DNA of 45,371 nt from UBA4660 sp034408895 (GCA_034408895.1 JAWXCI010000013.1:1-45371); one strand, 5' to 3'; positions 7,873 to 16,290 are shown, counted from the first letter of the stretch. Notes: generated from the letters alone by a model not told the origin. Translations and numbers: made by a program.

Positions 7873-8865
7873 TTACTGGTGGTCGTTCACCTTAACGGAG
7901 TCGGTCGGAGTTTCCACTGGACCAACACCGCCATTTTCAATCACAGGCTCTTCCTCAATTTCGGTTGCGGGTTCCTCCACAACCGGCACAACTTCCTCCA
8001 CGTCCTCAACCTTCTCCGGCAATTCACTCTCAGGCACCGATTGAATTTTCTTTTCAACCTCTGCTTCCTCTTTCTTCCTCTTTTCATCGGGCACCCCATC
8101 GGCATATCGTTCGAAATAACTATAGCCAATCATGCGCATCAGTCGTGTTATTTGCCCTTGTCGTTTTTGCAAATACTTTCCTGGTTTTCCTGCAATGTAC
8201 TTTTTCGGGTTGGGTAATGATGCTGCAATAAGTGCAGCCTGGTCGGGTGAAAGTTTCGATGCGTTCGTCTTGAAAAAATCTTGTGCTGCGGCTTCCACTC
8301 CAAACTTGCAGGGGCCCGTTTCAATCACATTCAGATAAACCTCCATGATGCGCTCTTTACTCCAGAAAAACTCTATGAGGTAGGTGAAGTAAACTTCAAA
8401 GCCTTTGCGAATCCACTTAGTCCATTTGGCAGAACCTTGCCACAGAAAAACATTCTTTGCCGTTTGTTGTGTAATGGTACTTGCACCGCGGTACTTCCCT
8501 TTTTTCTTGCCGATGGTTTCATTGTACTTCTTTGCTTTTTCTACTGCGCCCCAATCAATGCCGTTGTGCTTCATGAAGTTATTGTCCTCACTTGCTACCA
8601 CTGCCATCTTCATGTTCAGGGAAATGTCATCGTTCCAATCTTTATGAAAAGTGTATCCATCCTTGCAGTTACAGCTCTCCCGAATTTGCAAATACGTGGT
8701 GGGTGGATTCACCCATTTGTATAGGATCACCCAGGCAATGGTGATGATGAAAAACCACATTGCGCTTTTCCAGCAGAAACGCCAAATCCTGCGCGGTAGC
8801 GAGCGTTTCTTTCCTGGTGGTTTGATTTTTTGTTGTTCTGGCACGGTGCCAAAATAATTGTCCAT
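7873..8865 (-). CDS. mtgA: Monofunctional biosynthetic peptidoglycan transglycosylase (GT51)
   Basis: This enzyme polymerises lipid II into glycan strands at the outer face of the cytoplasmic membrane. The 330-aa protein has a basic N-terminus, one membrane anchor (about residues 33-50) and a GT51 domain with its signature motifs: ASEDNNFMKHNGIDW with catalytic Glu93, GASTITQQTAKN (127-138) and RKGFE with Glu157. No transpeptidase domain follows, so it is monofunctional. Instead the last about 75 residues form an acidic, Pro/Glu/Val-rich, probably disordered tail (EEVVPVVEEPATEIEEEP), which is not a standard part of MtgA. The ATG at 8865 is preferred over an in-frame TTG three codons upstream. 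The tail is followed by gpsA. Confidence 0.93.
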   Translation of the reverse strand: MDNYFGTVPEQQKIKPPGKKRSLPRRIWRFCWKSAMWFFIITIAWVILYKWVNPPTTYLQIRESCNCKDGYTFHKDWNDDISLNMKMAVVASEDNNFMKHNGIDWGAVEKAKKYNETIGKKKGKYRGASTITQQTAKNVFLWQGSAKWTKWIRKGFEVYFTYLIEFFWSKERIMEVYLNVIETGPCKFGVEAAAQDFFKTNASKLSPDQAALIAASLPNPKKYIAGKPGKYLQKRQGQITRLMRMIGYSYFERYADGVPDEKRKKEEAEVEKKIQSVPESELPEKVEDVEEVVPVVEEPATEIEEEPVIENGGVGPVETPTDSVKVNDHQ

Positions 8866-8946
8866 GAATTCCAACTTCTTGAACTCCTTCCCTCTTCCAT
8901 TTTTCCCTCCTCAATTTTCAATTCTCCATTTCTTTGCGACTTCGCA

Positions 8947-8962
8947 CCCGAAAGCTATCGGG
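8947..8962. repeat. Short CCCGA...TCGGG palindrome
   Basis: CCCGA-AAGCTA-TCGGG lies in the divergent intergenic region between mtgA and the aminotransferase. It belongs to a set of similar small intergenic palindromes in this window (16361-16376, 28611-28627, 32022-32037). Confidence 0.4.
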
Positions 8963-8980
8963 ATTTACTGAGATAAACAC

Positions 8981-10123
8981 ATGCACCTGACTTCAAAACT
9001 TCCTTCAATTTCCACTTCCATCTTCACCACTATGTCGAAACTTGCTGGCGAACATGGCGCAGTAAATCTTGGACAAGGCTTTCCCAATTTTCCTATTGAC
9101 CCCATGCTTGGCAAACTGGTGGAGAAATACATTGCGCAGGGATTCAACCAATACGCGCCCATGCAGGGAGTGCCGGAATTGCGCAAGGCATTAGTAGAAA
9201 AAGTGAAAAAACTCTACGGCAGAATTTACGATTGGAACGATGAGATCACCATTACTGCAGGGGGAACACAAGCCATCTTCACAGCCATCACTGCCTTAGT
9301 GCATGAAAATGATGAAGTGGTACTTTTTGCACCGGCCTATGATTGTTATTCGCCAGCCATTGAACTCAACGGGGGTATTCCGGTTTGGATTGAACTGTAT
9401 TGTCCCGACTATAAAATCAACTGGGAGCTGGTGCGTAAACGTGTGAATCACCGCACACGAATGATTATCATTAACACTCCACACAACCCATGCGGAACTA
9501 TTTTGACCAACGATGATTTGACGGAGTTGGAGAAAATTATTTCAGGCACTGACATCATTGTGCTGAGTGATGAAGTTTACGAACACATCCTCTTCGACAA
9601 GCAGCGACATGAAAGTGTGGCTCGTTATCCCAAACTTGCCGACCAATCGTTCATCGTGTTTTCATTTGGCAAAACCTATCACATCACCGGATGGAAGATG
9701 GGCTACATCTTGGGCCCCGCTGCTTTGATGAATGAGTTCAGGAAGGTGCACCAGTTCAATGTGTTCTCTTGCAACACTCCTGTGCAATACGCGCTCACTG
9801 AATACATGGAAGATGAATCGCGATGGACAACTCTCCCGAAATTCTATCAGCAGAAAAGAAATTTTTTTCTTGCTCAACTTAAAGGGTCACGCTTTTCATG
9901 GAAACCAAGTGCAGGCAGTTATTTCCAATTGCTGAACTATGAAAATATTTCTGCAGAGAAAGATGTGAGCGTGGCCATGGAATGGACGCGCAAACACAAA
10001 GTGACCGGCATACCCGTTTCTGTTTTTTATCCGAATGGCAACGCAGACAAAGTGTTGCGTTTCTGTTTTGCCAAGGATGATGAAACGTTGGAGAAGGCGG
10101 GTGAAATTCTTTGTGGAATTTGA
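8981..10123 (+). CDS. PLP-dependent aminotransferase, methionine/glutamine transaminase type (YbdL/KAT-like)
   Basis: This 380-aa fold-type I aminotransferase (class I/II) resembles YbdL and kynurenine-oxoglutarate/glutamine transaminases, which prefer Met, Gln and aromatic donors. Visible features are NLGQGFPNFP (29-38), ITAGGTQAIF (91-100), NTPHNPCG with Asn169, SDEVYEH with Asp197 that contacts the pyridine nitrogen, SFGKTYHITGWK with the PLP Lys231, and a C-terminal LRFCFAKDD with the substrate-carboxylate Arg. The next gene starts directly after the stop codon. A nitrilase of the omega-amidase type follows two genes later, which suggests the pair runs glutamine transamination with removal of the keto-acid amide. 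Exact donor specificity cannot be read from sequence. Confidence 0.9.
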   Translation: MHLTSKLPSISTSIFTTMSKLAGEHGAVNLGQGFPNFPIDPMLGKLVEKYIAQGFNQYAPMQGVPELRKALVEKVKKLYGRIYDWNDEITITAGGTQAIFTAITALVHENDEVVLFAPAYDCYSPAIELNGGIPVWIELYCPDYKINWELVRKRVNHRTRMIIINTPHNPCGTILTNDDLTELEKIISGTDIIVLSDEVYEHILFDKQRHESVARYPKLADQSFIVFSFGKTYHITGWKMGYILGPAALMNEFRKVHQFNVFSCNTPVQYALTEYMEDESRWTTLPKFYQQKRNFFLAQLKGSRFSWKPSAGSYFQLLNYENISAEKDVSVAMEWTRKHKVTGIPVSVFYPNGNADKVLRFCFAKDDETLEKAGEILCGI

Positions 10124-12076
10124 ATGAGAAAAAACTTCTCCTTACTTCTCATCTTAGTTGTAGCCTCAGTTCTTCGCTGCTGGAATTTCTTTTCTATTCC
10201 ATTTACTTATGATGAATACAGCAGTATGTGGAGATGCTCGTTGGGTGATGTTGGTAAGGTGATTCGCGAAGGTGTGATGCTCGATGCACATCCTCCACTC
10301 AGCACTTTGTTTCTTTTCTATTGGACAAAATTCTTCGGTGTGGAAGAATGGATTGTGAAACTTCCATTCATTGTAATGGGAATTGTTTCGGTGTTTCTTG
10401 TGTTCCGTGTCGGGGTGTTGTGGTTTTCCAAATCATGCGGATTGATGGCCGCTGCGTGGTTTGCGGTATTGCAGGAAAGCGTGATGCACTCTCAAATTGC
10501 TCGGCCATACATAATGGGTGTGATGTGGGTGTTGCTCGCTGCGGTGTTATTCCATGGTATTGTAAAGAAACTTTCAAAACCAACTGCCTTCGCCATTATA
10601 ACGTATGGACTTGCCCTTGCCTTATGTGCTTACACACATCACTTCGCTATGCTCGCTGCTGCTCTGCTGTGGCTATGCGGACTTATTTTTTTCCGAAACC
10701 AATGGAGAGCACAAATGATGGCGGGTGTTGTGGCAGTAGTGTGCTACCTGCCTAACCTGGGCATTGTTCTTTCTCAACTGAAAATCGGAGGCATCGGCAC
10801 GGTGCTCGCGCCTCCACCCTTTTCATTCCTGCCCGATTATCTCTATTACGTTTTTCATTTCTCATGGTGGCTCATTGCACTGGTGGTAATAATTGCTCAG
10901 TCTTCGATTTTCTTCCACCAAAAGATTGAAAAGAAATTCTTGTGGCTGGCACTTATTATGTTCTTCGGGACACTTGCTGTTGGATTTTCTTATTCGCATC
11001 TTGTTGCTCCGGTGTTGCAAACACGTGTGATGTTTTTTGTACTGCCGTTTTTTCTCCTCGCATTGTTTGCTTTTATCAATCCGGAGAAATTCAAACTACA
11101 ATTGACAAGCGTCATCATCATTCTTTTTGCAGGAAGTTTTTCGCTGGTTGTTGAACGAAAATATTATGATGTGTTTTACAAAAATGGTTTTTATGATGTG
11201 ATGGCATTTGCCGAACAAGAATCCCTGAAGCCCGGAACTCAATTTAACATACTTGCCTTATCACCTTTCATTCTTGATTATCAAAAAGAGAAACAGGGAT
11301 TGAACAAAATGCAAATTGTAAATCCCGACAGCTTGTGGACGATGTGCGACTACCAACACCTGGTAGATACCTGCACCGCTCAACGGATTTGTTTTGGCTG
11401 GACAACACAATACTACAGGCCACCCATCGAATTTATTGCAATGGTGATAGAGAAATATCCTGTTATTGAATCGCATGAGAACTGGTTTAATTCTTCGGCT
11501 TATGTGTTTGCTCAAAGCAGTAGTGGAAGCACTATGCTGCATACGGAAATGTTGAAACCATGCGAGCACAGTGAGAGATGGAAGGTGAATGATAAAATAG
11601 AAATTGCAGACACCACAGGACATTGCTCACTAACGTTTCTTCCCACACAAGAGTTCGGGCTTCTCTATGAATCGCCTGCCTATCAACTGCAAGAGCATCG
11701 TTATGATTTGCTGTACGCAAAACTGCTATTTCGACCCATAGATAGCAGCGTGGAAAAAATGGGTGATGCACTGCTGGTTATGGAAGTGTTGAAAGGTGAT
11801 AGCACCGTGCATTGGAATACAAACAACCTCAGTGATTTTGTGTGCACAGACGAAACTGAAAAAAGAAATCTGATGAGAACAGGTCTTGAAAAGGCCACCT
11901 CGTACACTGCATACATCGGTTGTTATTCCCCCGATGTGTTTCGCCATGCAGGGGCTGATTACAACGTGAGGTGCTACGTGTGGAATCGCGGAAGCAGCTT
12001 TGCCGTGAGCATGATGGAAGTGGGCGCCCTGCCCGGCAATCCACTTGTGTATGGATTGATGGAAAAACTGGAATGA
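10124..12076 (+). CDS. GT-C family membrane glycosyltransferase (GT39/ArnT/PMT_2-like)
   Basis: This 650-aa integral membrane protein has about ten hydrophobic helices in the first 350 residues and a hydrophilic C-terminal half of about 300 residues. The first loop holds FTYDEYSS with the acidic pair Asp30-Glu31, the place of the catalytic Asp in GT-C enzymes, and LDAHPPLSTL (53-62), typical of dolichyl-phosphate-mannose or undecaprenyl-sugar-using transferases. It likely moves a sugar from a polyprenyl phosphate to an acceptor on the periplasmic side. The acceptor is unknown. The ATG follows the TGA of the aminotransferase with no gap, so the genes are co-transcribed, but a metabolic link is not obvious. 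The C-terminal region may be a beta-rich acceptor or carbohydrate-binding domain. Confidence 0.8.
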   Translation: MRKNFSLLLILVVASVLRCWNFFSIPFTYDEYSSMWRCSLGDVGKVIREGVMLDAHPPLSTLFLFYWTKFFGVEEWIVKLPFIVMGIVSVFLVFRVGVLWFSKSCGLMAAAWFAVLQESVMHSQIARPYIMGVMWVLLAAVLFHGIVKKLSKPTAFAIITYGLALALCAYTHHFAMLAAALLWLCGLIFFRNQWRAQMMAGVVAVVCYLPNLGIVLSQLKIGGIGTVLAPPPFSFLPDYLYYVFHFSWWLIALVVIIAQSSIFFHQKIEKKFLWLALIMFFGTLAVGFSYSHLVAPVLQTRVMFFVLPFFLLALFAFINPEKFKLQLTSVIIILFAGSFSLVVERKYYDVFYKNGFYDVMAFAEQESLKPGTQFNILALSPFILDYQKEKQGLNKMQIVNPDSLWTMCDYQHLVDTCTAQRICFGWTTQYYRPPIEFIAMVIEKYPVIESHENWFNSSAYVFAQSSSGSTMLHTEMLKPCEHSERWKVNDKIEIADTTGHCSLTFLPTQEFGLLYESPAYQLQEHRYDLLYAKLLFRPIDSSVEKMGDALLVMEVLKGDSTVHWNTNNLSDFVCTDETEKRNLMRTGLEKATSYTAYIGCYSPDVFRHAGADYNVRCYVWNRGSSFAVSMMEVGALPGNPLVYGLMEKLE

Positions 12077-12084
12077 GTTCTTAT

Positions 12085-12105
12085 GAGTTGAGGTTGTCTC
12101 AACTC
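12085..12105. terminator. Intercistronic 8-bp hairpin after the glycosyltransferase gene
   Basis: GAGTTGAG and CTCAACTC pair perfectly around GTTGT, 8 bp after the stop codon of the glycosyltransferase gene and 13 bp before the nitrilase start. No T-run follows, so it may be an attenuating or mRNA-stabilising hairpin rather than a full terminator. Confidence 0.4.
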
Positions 12106-12118
12106 CTAATTTCGCCAC

Positions 12119-12937
12119 ATGAAAGACCTGCACATTGCACTCGTCCAAACCATGCAACTCTGGGAAAATCCGGAGGGCAACCGCATTCATTTCGAGGAGA
12201 GGATTGCCCGCATCGCAACTCGTCCCCATCATTCATCGGGATCATCTCCGCACATAATCTTCCTGCCCGAAATGTTTACCACCGGTTTCACCATGAACAC
12301 CAAAGTGGCCGAACATTTTGACGAGGAAAACATGACCACCCTTAACTGGATGCGCAGCATGGCCGCTCAGAAAAATAGTGTCGTTGCCGGAAGCGTTGCA
12401 GTGGAGGACGGAGGAAAATTTTTCAATCGCCTGCTTTGGGTAAGGCCCGATGGTTCATTTGAACAATACGACAAGCGCCACCTCTTCTCTATGGCCCATG
12501 AGGACAACCATTACACGCCAGGAAAATCAATTCTTGTGGTGAGTTGTGAGGGCTGGAAAATCTGCCCGCTTATCTGCTACGATTTGCGTTTCCCGGTGTG
12601 GAGCAGGAATAAACTCGTGAGTGGCATTCCACTATACGATGTGCTCACTTATGTGGCCAGTTGGCCCTCCCCCCGCATCCATGCATGGAAAACATTGCTA
12701 CCGGCCCGCGCCATCGAAAATTCATGTTACACCGCTGGTCTCAGCCGAACGGGTGCTGATGCAATGGGGCTTGAATACACTGGCGACTCGCTGGTGTGCG
12801 ATTTCAAAGGCAACACCCTTGCACATTCCAACAACGATGAAGTAATAGAATGTGTGCTTTCATGGAACGAACTGGAGGAATACAGGAAAAAATTTCCAGT
12901 GCTGCGCGATGGCGATGGCTTCGAAGTGGAGGTTTAG
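12119..12937 (+). CDS. Carbon-nitrogen hydrolase, omega-amidase-like (YafV/Nit2 type)
   Basis: This 272-aa protein is a cytoplasmic nitrilase-superfamily amidase. The catalytic triad is clear: Glu51 in LPEMFTTGF, Lys119 in YDKRHLF and Cys153 in LICYDLRFPVW. The long FSMAHEDNHYTPG loop and the YVASWPSPR.HAWKTLLPARAIEN region are characteristic of the YafV/Nit2 branch, which hydrolyses 2-oxoglutaramate and 2-oxosuccinamate. Its position two genes after a glutamine/methionine-type aminotransferase fits the transaminase/omega-amidase route, in which the enzyme removes the keto-acid amide and pulls transamination forward. The substrate is inferred from family and context. Confidence 0.88.
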   Translation: MKDLHIALVQTMQLWENPEGNRIHFEERIARIATRPHHSSGSSPHIIFLPEMFTTGFTMNTKVAEHFDEENMTTLNWMRSMAAQKNSVVAGSVAVEDGGKFFNRLLWVRPDGSFEQYDKRHLFSMAHEDNHYTPGKSILVVSCEGWKICPLICYDLRFPVWSRNKLVSGIPLYDVLTYVASWPSPRIHAWKTLLPARAIENSCYTAGLSRTGADAMGLEYTGDSLVCDFKGNTLAHSNNDEVIECVLSWNELEEYRKKFPVLRDGDGFEVEV

Positions 12938-12986
12938 AAAAGGCATACTCACATGCATAGCCACGTATGGAAACAAGGGCAGGCTT

Positions 12987-13358
12987 ATGTATAAATACAA
13001 GGCAACACCCTCCACGATTGCATCATTTTTCGACTTCAGCATTTTGCAGGCAGGAGACAATCAAACAGTGCTTGGCGGATTGCTTCTTGCAAATGCCAGC
13101 GTACAGGCCGATTATGGCACCAGGGAAATAACGGCAAATACACCAGTTACGGTAGTGAACAACGGAACCGGCCTGGCCAAATTAGGCTTTGGTTTTTCAC
13201 GGGACATTGCCTCCACAACCGCCATTACCATTGATTTGCTTGCAGGCGAAAGCAACGAAATGACTGCACAGGAACTTGGTTTTGGCGAAGAATTCATCGT
13301 GCTGATGGTCATTAACCAAACAGCACAAAACACGGAGTGGCAGGTGATAATCGGGTAA
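12987..13358 (+). CDS. Hypothetical protein, 123 aa
   Basis: The frame is open further upstream inside the nitrilase gene, but ATG 12987 is the first start outside it and gives MYKYKATPSTIASFFDFSILQAGDN. The protein is rich in Thr, Asn, Gly and small hydrophobic residues and looks like one beta-sandwich-like domain (TPVTVVNNGTGLAKLGFGFS, STTAITIDLLAGESNEM). There is no signal peptide. I recognise no family; the composition recalls structural or coat-like beta proteins, but that is weak. It lies 49 bp after the nitrilase and ends just before an inverted-repeat element (13369-13476), so it is probably the last gene of this operon. Confidence 0.55.
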   Translation: MYKYKATPSTIASFFDFSILQAGDNQTVLGGLLLANASVQADYGTREITANTPVTVVNNGTGLAKLGFGFSRDIASTTAITIDLLAGESNEMTAQELGFGEEFIVLMVINQTAQNTEWQVIIG

Positions 13359-13368
13359 GACAATCCTC

Positions 13369-13476
13369 CAGCCCCCGCACACCGATCCATCAAGCTTTCG
13401 CTATTCTCCACCAAAAGGGTCTTCCTACCTGCCGAACGCGGGAGGACCCTTTAGGGGCAGGGGTGTGCGGGGGCTG
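13369..13476. repeat. 108-bp element with perfect 15-bp terminal inverted repeats and a nested hairpin
   Basis: CAGCCCCCGCACACC (13369-13383) is the exact reverse complement of 13462-13476. Nested inside, AAAGGGTCTTCC (13414-13425) pairs with GGAGGACCCTTT (13441-13452), with a single G-U pair in RNA. The whole could fold into a two-tier stem. It starts 11 bp after the stop of the upstream gene. It could be a MITE or a bidirectional terminator-like repeat; there is no T-run on the plus strand. Confidence 0.6.
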
Positions 13477-13499
13477 TCCACTTCCCACTGTCCACTACC

Positions 13500-13527
13500 A
13501 CTGCCTACTGCCTACTGCCTACTGCCT
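13500..13527 (+). repeat. Four perfect tandem copies of ACTGCCT
   Basis: A 7-bp unit is repeated four times without change in a pyrimidine-rich stretch (about 13477-13555), 56 bp upstream of the atpB -33 element. Related CTGCC-rich strings precede anmK (20240-20300) and the GWxTD gene (21885-22010). Slippage could change the copy number. Confidence 0.7.
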
Positions 13528-13583
13528 GCCCCCTCCCAAACCCCCGCCCAGCGCGCATTCTCAAAATCAATTGCAACTCTCCC

Positions 13584-13613
13584 TTGCACAACCCAAAGAC
13601 ACGAATACTTTTG
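13584..13613 (+). promoter_or_regulatory. Bacteroidota-type promoter of the ATP synthase operon
   Basis: TTG at 13584-13586 and TACTTTTG at 13606-13613 are separated by 19 bp, a full match to the TTG-N19-TAnnTTTG promoter known in this phylum. Transcription would start shortly after 13613, leaving a leader of about 20 nt before the atpB ATG at 13641. This also rules out the in-frame TTG at 13584 as translation start. Confidence 0.75.
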
Positions 13614-13640
13614 CCGCGCTTTTCAAAAAGCAATCCCCGC

Positions 13641-14873
13641 ATGAATTTCAGCGCAAATACCAATAAAGACAAGGGTTGTAGAACATTTTGTTCACTCTTT
13701 TTCCTCCTTGCATTGGTATTGGTTTCAGCAAAAGTTTCAGCATCTGGCGATGATCTACCCGCGGAATCGAAGAAGTTCAACCCCGGTGAAATGATTATGC
13801 ATCACATCCAGGATGCCCACTCCATCCACTTTTTTGGTGATGTCACCATTCCTCTTCCATGCATTGTTAAGACAGAAAACGGCTGGGACTTTTTTATGTC
13901 CAGTGTCTTCATGGATGAACATCATGAGTTCAACAACACCTACACCAGCGCACGCACCGGCAACTCGTATGTGCTGCACCACGAAAAGATTGAAATAATC
14001 AAGGGTGAACACGATCACTCCACAACAGAAGACTATCACCCTGCTGAACATTCCGCCACTGCCCCACACAACACTGCCGAACCGGGCGCCCATGCTGACC
14101 CCGCGGATCACCAACTTGCAACAACATCTATTCTTGATCTCTCCATCACCAAGAGTGTGCTGGGCATGTTGCTCATCCTGAGTGCAGTCATCTATTTATT
14201 TGTGCGCCTTGCCCGCAGCTACCAAAAGAAAAGAAATCAGGCACCCCGTGGCTTGAACAACCTGCTCGAACTGCTCGTGGTGTTTATCCGTGATGATGTG
14301 GCTACCCCAGCCCTCGGTAAAAAACGCGCCCGCAAATTCCTCCCCTTCCTCCTCACCATGTTTTTCTTCATCTGGATTTGCAACCTGCTGGGTCTTGTCC
14401 CCTTTGCCGGAGGATTCAATATAACCGGTACCATCAGCATCACCATTGTAATGGCCACCCTCGTTTTTGTTATTACCACCTTTAGCGGAAATAAACACTA
14501 CTGGGGCCACATTGTATGGCCACCCGGTATTCCCTTAGGTGTAAAAATCATTCTTGTCCCCATCGAAATCGCAAGCATCTTCATCAAGCCCATCGTGTTG
14601 ATGATACGACTCACCGCCAATATCAACGCTGGCCACATCGTCATTCTCGCCCTCACCTCCCTCGTATTCATTTTTGGTCAGAACAGTGCCACCACAGGCT
14701 ATAGTGTGGGCGTGGCAAGCACACTCTTTATGGTATTTATGTTCCTTATCGAGTTGCTGGTTGCATTCCTTCAGGCGTATGTATTTACCCTCCTCACAGC
14801 CATATATTTCGGTGATGCCACACAGGAGCATCATCATGCCCCCGAAGTTGCGGGCCAAGCGGAACATCATTAA
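13641..14873 (+). CDS. atpB: F1Fo ATP synthase subunit a
   Basis: AtpB forms the proton half-channels beside the c-ring in the membrane. The 410-aa form is long, as is usual in Bacteroidota: a cleavable-looking signal peptide (CRTFCSLFFLLALVLVSAKVSA), then an extracytoplasmic region of about 150 residues rich in His and acidic residues, before the conserved helical core. The essential Arg lies in LMIRLTANINAGH, and the helices WICNLLGLVPF and ELLVAFLQAYVFTLL are typical. The tail is His-rich (EHHHAPEVAGQAEHH). The start ATG 13641 lies 27 bp after the -7 element. It is the first gene of the operon; no atpI or atpZ gene precedes it here. Confidence 0.96.
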   Translation: MNFSANTNKDKGCRTFCSLFFLLALVLVSAKVSASGDDLPAESKKFNPGEMIMHHIQDAHSIHFFGDVTIPLPCIVKTENGWDFFMSSVFMDEHHEFNNTYTSARTGNSYVLHHEKIEIIKGEHDHSTTEDYHPAEHSATAPHNTAEPGAHADPADHQLATTSILDLSITKSVLGMLLILSAVIYLFVRLARSYQKKRNQAPRGLNNLLELLVVFIRDDVATPALGKKRARKFLPFLLTMFFFIWICNLLGLVPFAGGFNITGTISITIVMATLVFVITTFSGNKHYWGHIVWPPGIPLGVKIILVPIEIASIFIKPIVLMIRLTANINAGHIVILALTSLVFIFGQNSATTGYSVGVASTLFMVFMFLIELLVAFLQAYVFTLLTAIYFGDATQEHHHAPEVAGQAEHH

Positions 14874-14899
14874 CAAGCAATAATTTAAACCAATATAAA

Positions 14900-15157
14900 A
14901 TGGAATTACTTACAGTTATTTTACAAGAAGTAGTTGATCTGTCAAACAACAAGGGACTTGCCGGTATAGGTGCGGGCCTTGCTGCCATTGGTGCGGGTAT
15001 CGGTGTGGGTCTCATTGGAGGTCACGCCCTCGAAGCTATGGCGCGCCAGCCTGAAAGCATGGGCGACCTTCGCTCCAACATGTTCGTTACCGCGGCATTG
15101 GTGGAAGGGGTTGCACTTTTTGCAATCATCATTTGCCTTCTCGTTTCGCTCGGTTAA
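14900..15157 (+). CDS. atpE: F1Fo ATP synthase subunit c
   Basis: This 85-aa two-helix protein forms the rotating c-ring. Helix 1 carries the Gly-rich packing motif (GIGAGLAAIGAGIGVGLIGG, 22-41), the polar loop is ARQPES, and helix 2 contains the ion-carrying Glu69 in AALVEGVALF. The residues around it (VEG, with no Gln/Ser sodium-binding set) suggest proton rather than sodium coupling. It lies 26 bp after atpB. A strong 8-bp hairpin follows 8 bp after the stop (15166-15185), which may protect the 3' end of the atpE message and raise its share, as this subunit is needed in about ten copies. Confidence 0.97.
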   Translation: MELLTVILQEVVDLSNNKGLAGIGAGLAAIGAGIGVGLIGGHALEAMARQPESMGDLRSNMFVTAALVEGVALFAIIICLLVSLG

Positions 15158-15165
15158 TTCTTCAA

Positions 15166-15185
15166 CCCTTCGCCTCAGCGAAGGG
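15166..15185 (+). promoter_or_regulatory. Intercistronic hairpin between atpE and atpF
   Basis: CCCTTCGC and GCGAAGGG pair perfectly around the tetraloop CTCA. No T-run follows and the operon continues, so I read it as a processing or stabilising element or a partial terminator that favours atpE expression over downstream genes. Confidence 0.5.
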
Positions 15186-15207
15186 CTAACATTAATATCA
15201 CAACCAC

Positions 15208-15705
15208 ATGGATGGATTATTAAGTGTAAGTTGGGGTACCGTCTTCTGGGCAACCGTTGCGTTCCTGATCGTGCTTTATATATTGAAGAAGTACGCATGG
15301 GGCCCCATCCTTAAATCACTGGACGAACGCTCGCAGCACATTGAAAATGCGCTGGGCGAAGCCGACCGTGCCCGCCAGGAAATGGCAAACCTCAAATCGG
15401 GCAACGAAGAATTACTTCGCGAAGCCCGCAACGAACGCGACCGTATTCTGAAAGATGCAAAAGCCGTTGGCGAGAAGGTAAAGATTGAAATCGAAACTAA
15501 AGCCCGCGAACAATCCGGGCGTATGATCGAATCTGCACTGCTCGAAATTAATAACCAGAAACAACGCGCCATCACCGAGTTGAAAAACCAGGTGGCCACA
15601 CTTTCCATTGAAATTGCCGAGAAACTGGTGAAAGAAAAACTTTCAGAGCCTGAAAAGCAAAAAGCACTGAACAGCGCACTCGCTGCCGAACTCAGCGCAA
15701 ACTGA
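15208..15705 (+). CDS. atpF: F1Fo ATP synthase subunit b
   Basis: This 165-aa peripheral-stalk subunit has one N-terminal membrane helix (WGTVFWATVAFLIVLYILKKYAWGPI, roughly residues 7-32) and a long charged coiled coil (about 40-150) that binds delta and F1. The PI(L)KSLDERSQHIENALGEADRAR segment after the helix is typical. It lies 50 bp after atpE, with the hairpin in between, and 16 bp before atpH. Confidence 0.96.
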   Translation: MDGLLSVSWGTVFWATVAFLIVLYILKKYAWGPILKSLDERSQHIENALGEADRARQEMANLKSGNEELLREARNERDRILKDAKAVGEKVKIEIETKAREQSGRMIESALLEINNQKQRAITELKNQVATLSIEIAEKLVKEKLSEPEKQKALNSALAAELSAN

Positions 15706-15721
15706 TGATTACCTCACGACA

Positions 15722-16279
15722 ATGAGAGGAATAAAAATATCTTCACGCTACGCAAAATCACTGCTCTACCTGTGTATTGAGAAAAAACAGGTAGATGCGG
15801 TGTTTGAGGATATGAAACTGGTACAGTCCACCGTGCGCGCCAGCCGCGAGTTCGCTGTGCTGCTCTCCAGCCCTGTGGTGAAAGCCGACACCAAAGTGAC
15901 CATCCTCAAAAAAATCTTTGGCGGCAAAGTGAATGAGATTACACAACATTTCATGAACCTGCTCACTGCAAAAGGCCGCGAAGGATTGCTTGGCGAAGTG
16001 GCTGATTCATTCGTTGAACAGGTTATGATGCACAAGCATATCGCGTCAGCCCACATCACCACAGCCGTGGCGATGGATGCTGAAACACGCGCAAAAATTT
16101 CAGCCATCGCCAAAAAACTTGCAGGTGGTGAAATTGATCTTGAAGAGAAAACCTCCGCTGACCTTATCGGTGGTTTTGTGCTGAAAGTGGGAGATAATAT
16201 GATTGATGCTTCGGTATCAGGAAAAATAAGAAGGCTCAAAAGGGAATTCGATGAAAACCTTTACGTGCCGGATTTTTAG
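15722..16279 (+). CDS. atpH: F1Fo ATP synthase subunit delta
   Basis: This 185-aa subunit links the top of F1 to the b-subunit stalk. The N-terminal helical domain starts ISSRYAKSLLYLCIEKKQVD (6-25), matching the R.YA.AL pattern of the family, and the C-terminal domain contains DLIGGFVLKVGDNMIDASVSGKIRRL, the most conserved signature of AtpH. The 119-bp gap before atpA is unusually long for this operon and holds a repeat element with nested inverted repeats. Confidence 0.95.
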   Translation: MRGIKISSRYAKSLLYLCIEKKQVDAVFEDMKLVQSTVRASREFAVLLSSPVVKADTKVTILKKIFGGKVNEITQHFMNLLTAKGREGLLGEVADSFVEQVMMHKHIASAHITTAVAMDAETRAKISAIAKKLAGGEIDLEEKTSADLIGGFVLKVGDNMIDASVSGKIRRLKREFDENLYVPDF

Positions 16280-16290
16280 AAATGAAAGAC

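Noticed and set aside
13584..13640. N-terminal extension of atpB from TTG 13584
   Set aside because: The codons cover the -33 and -7 promoter elements, and the normal signal peptide follows ATG 13641.
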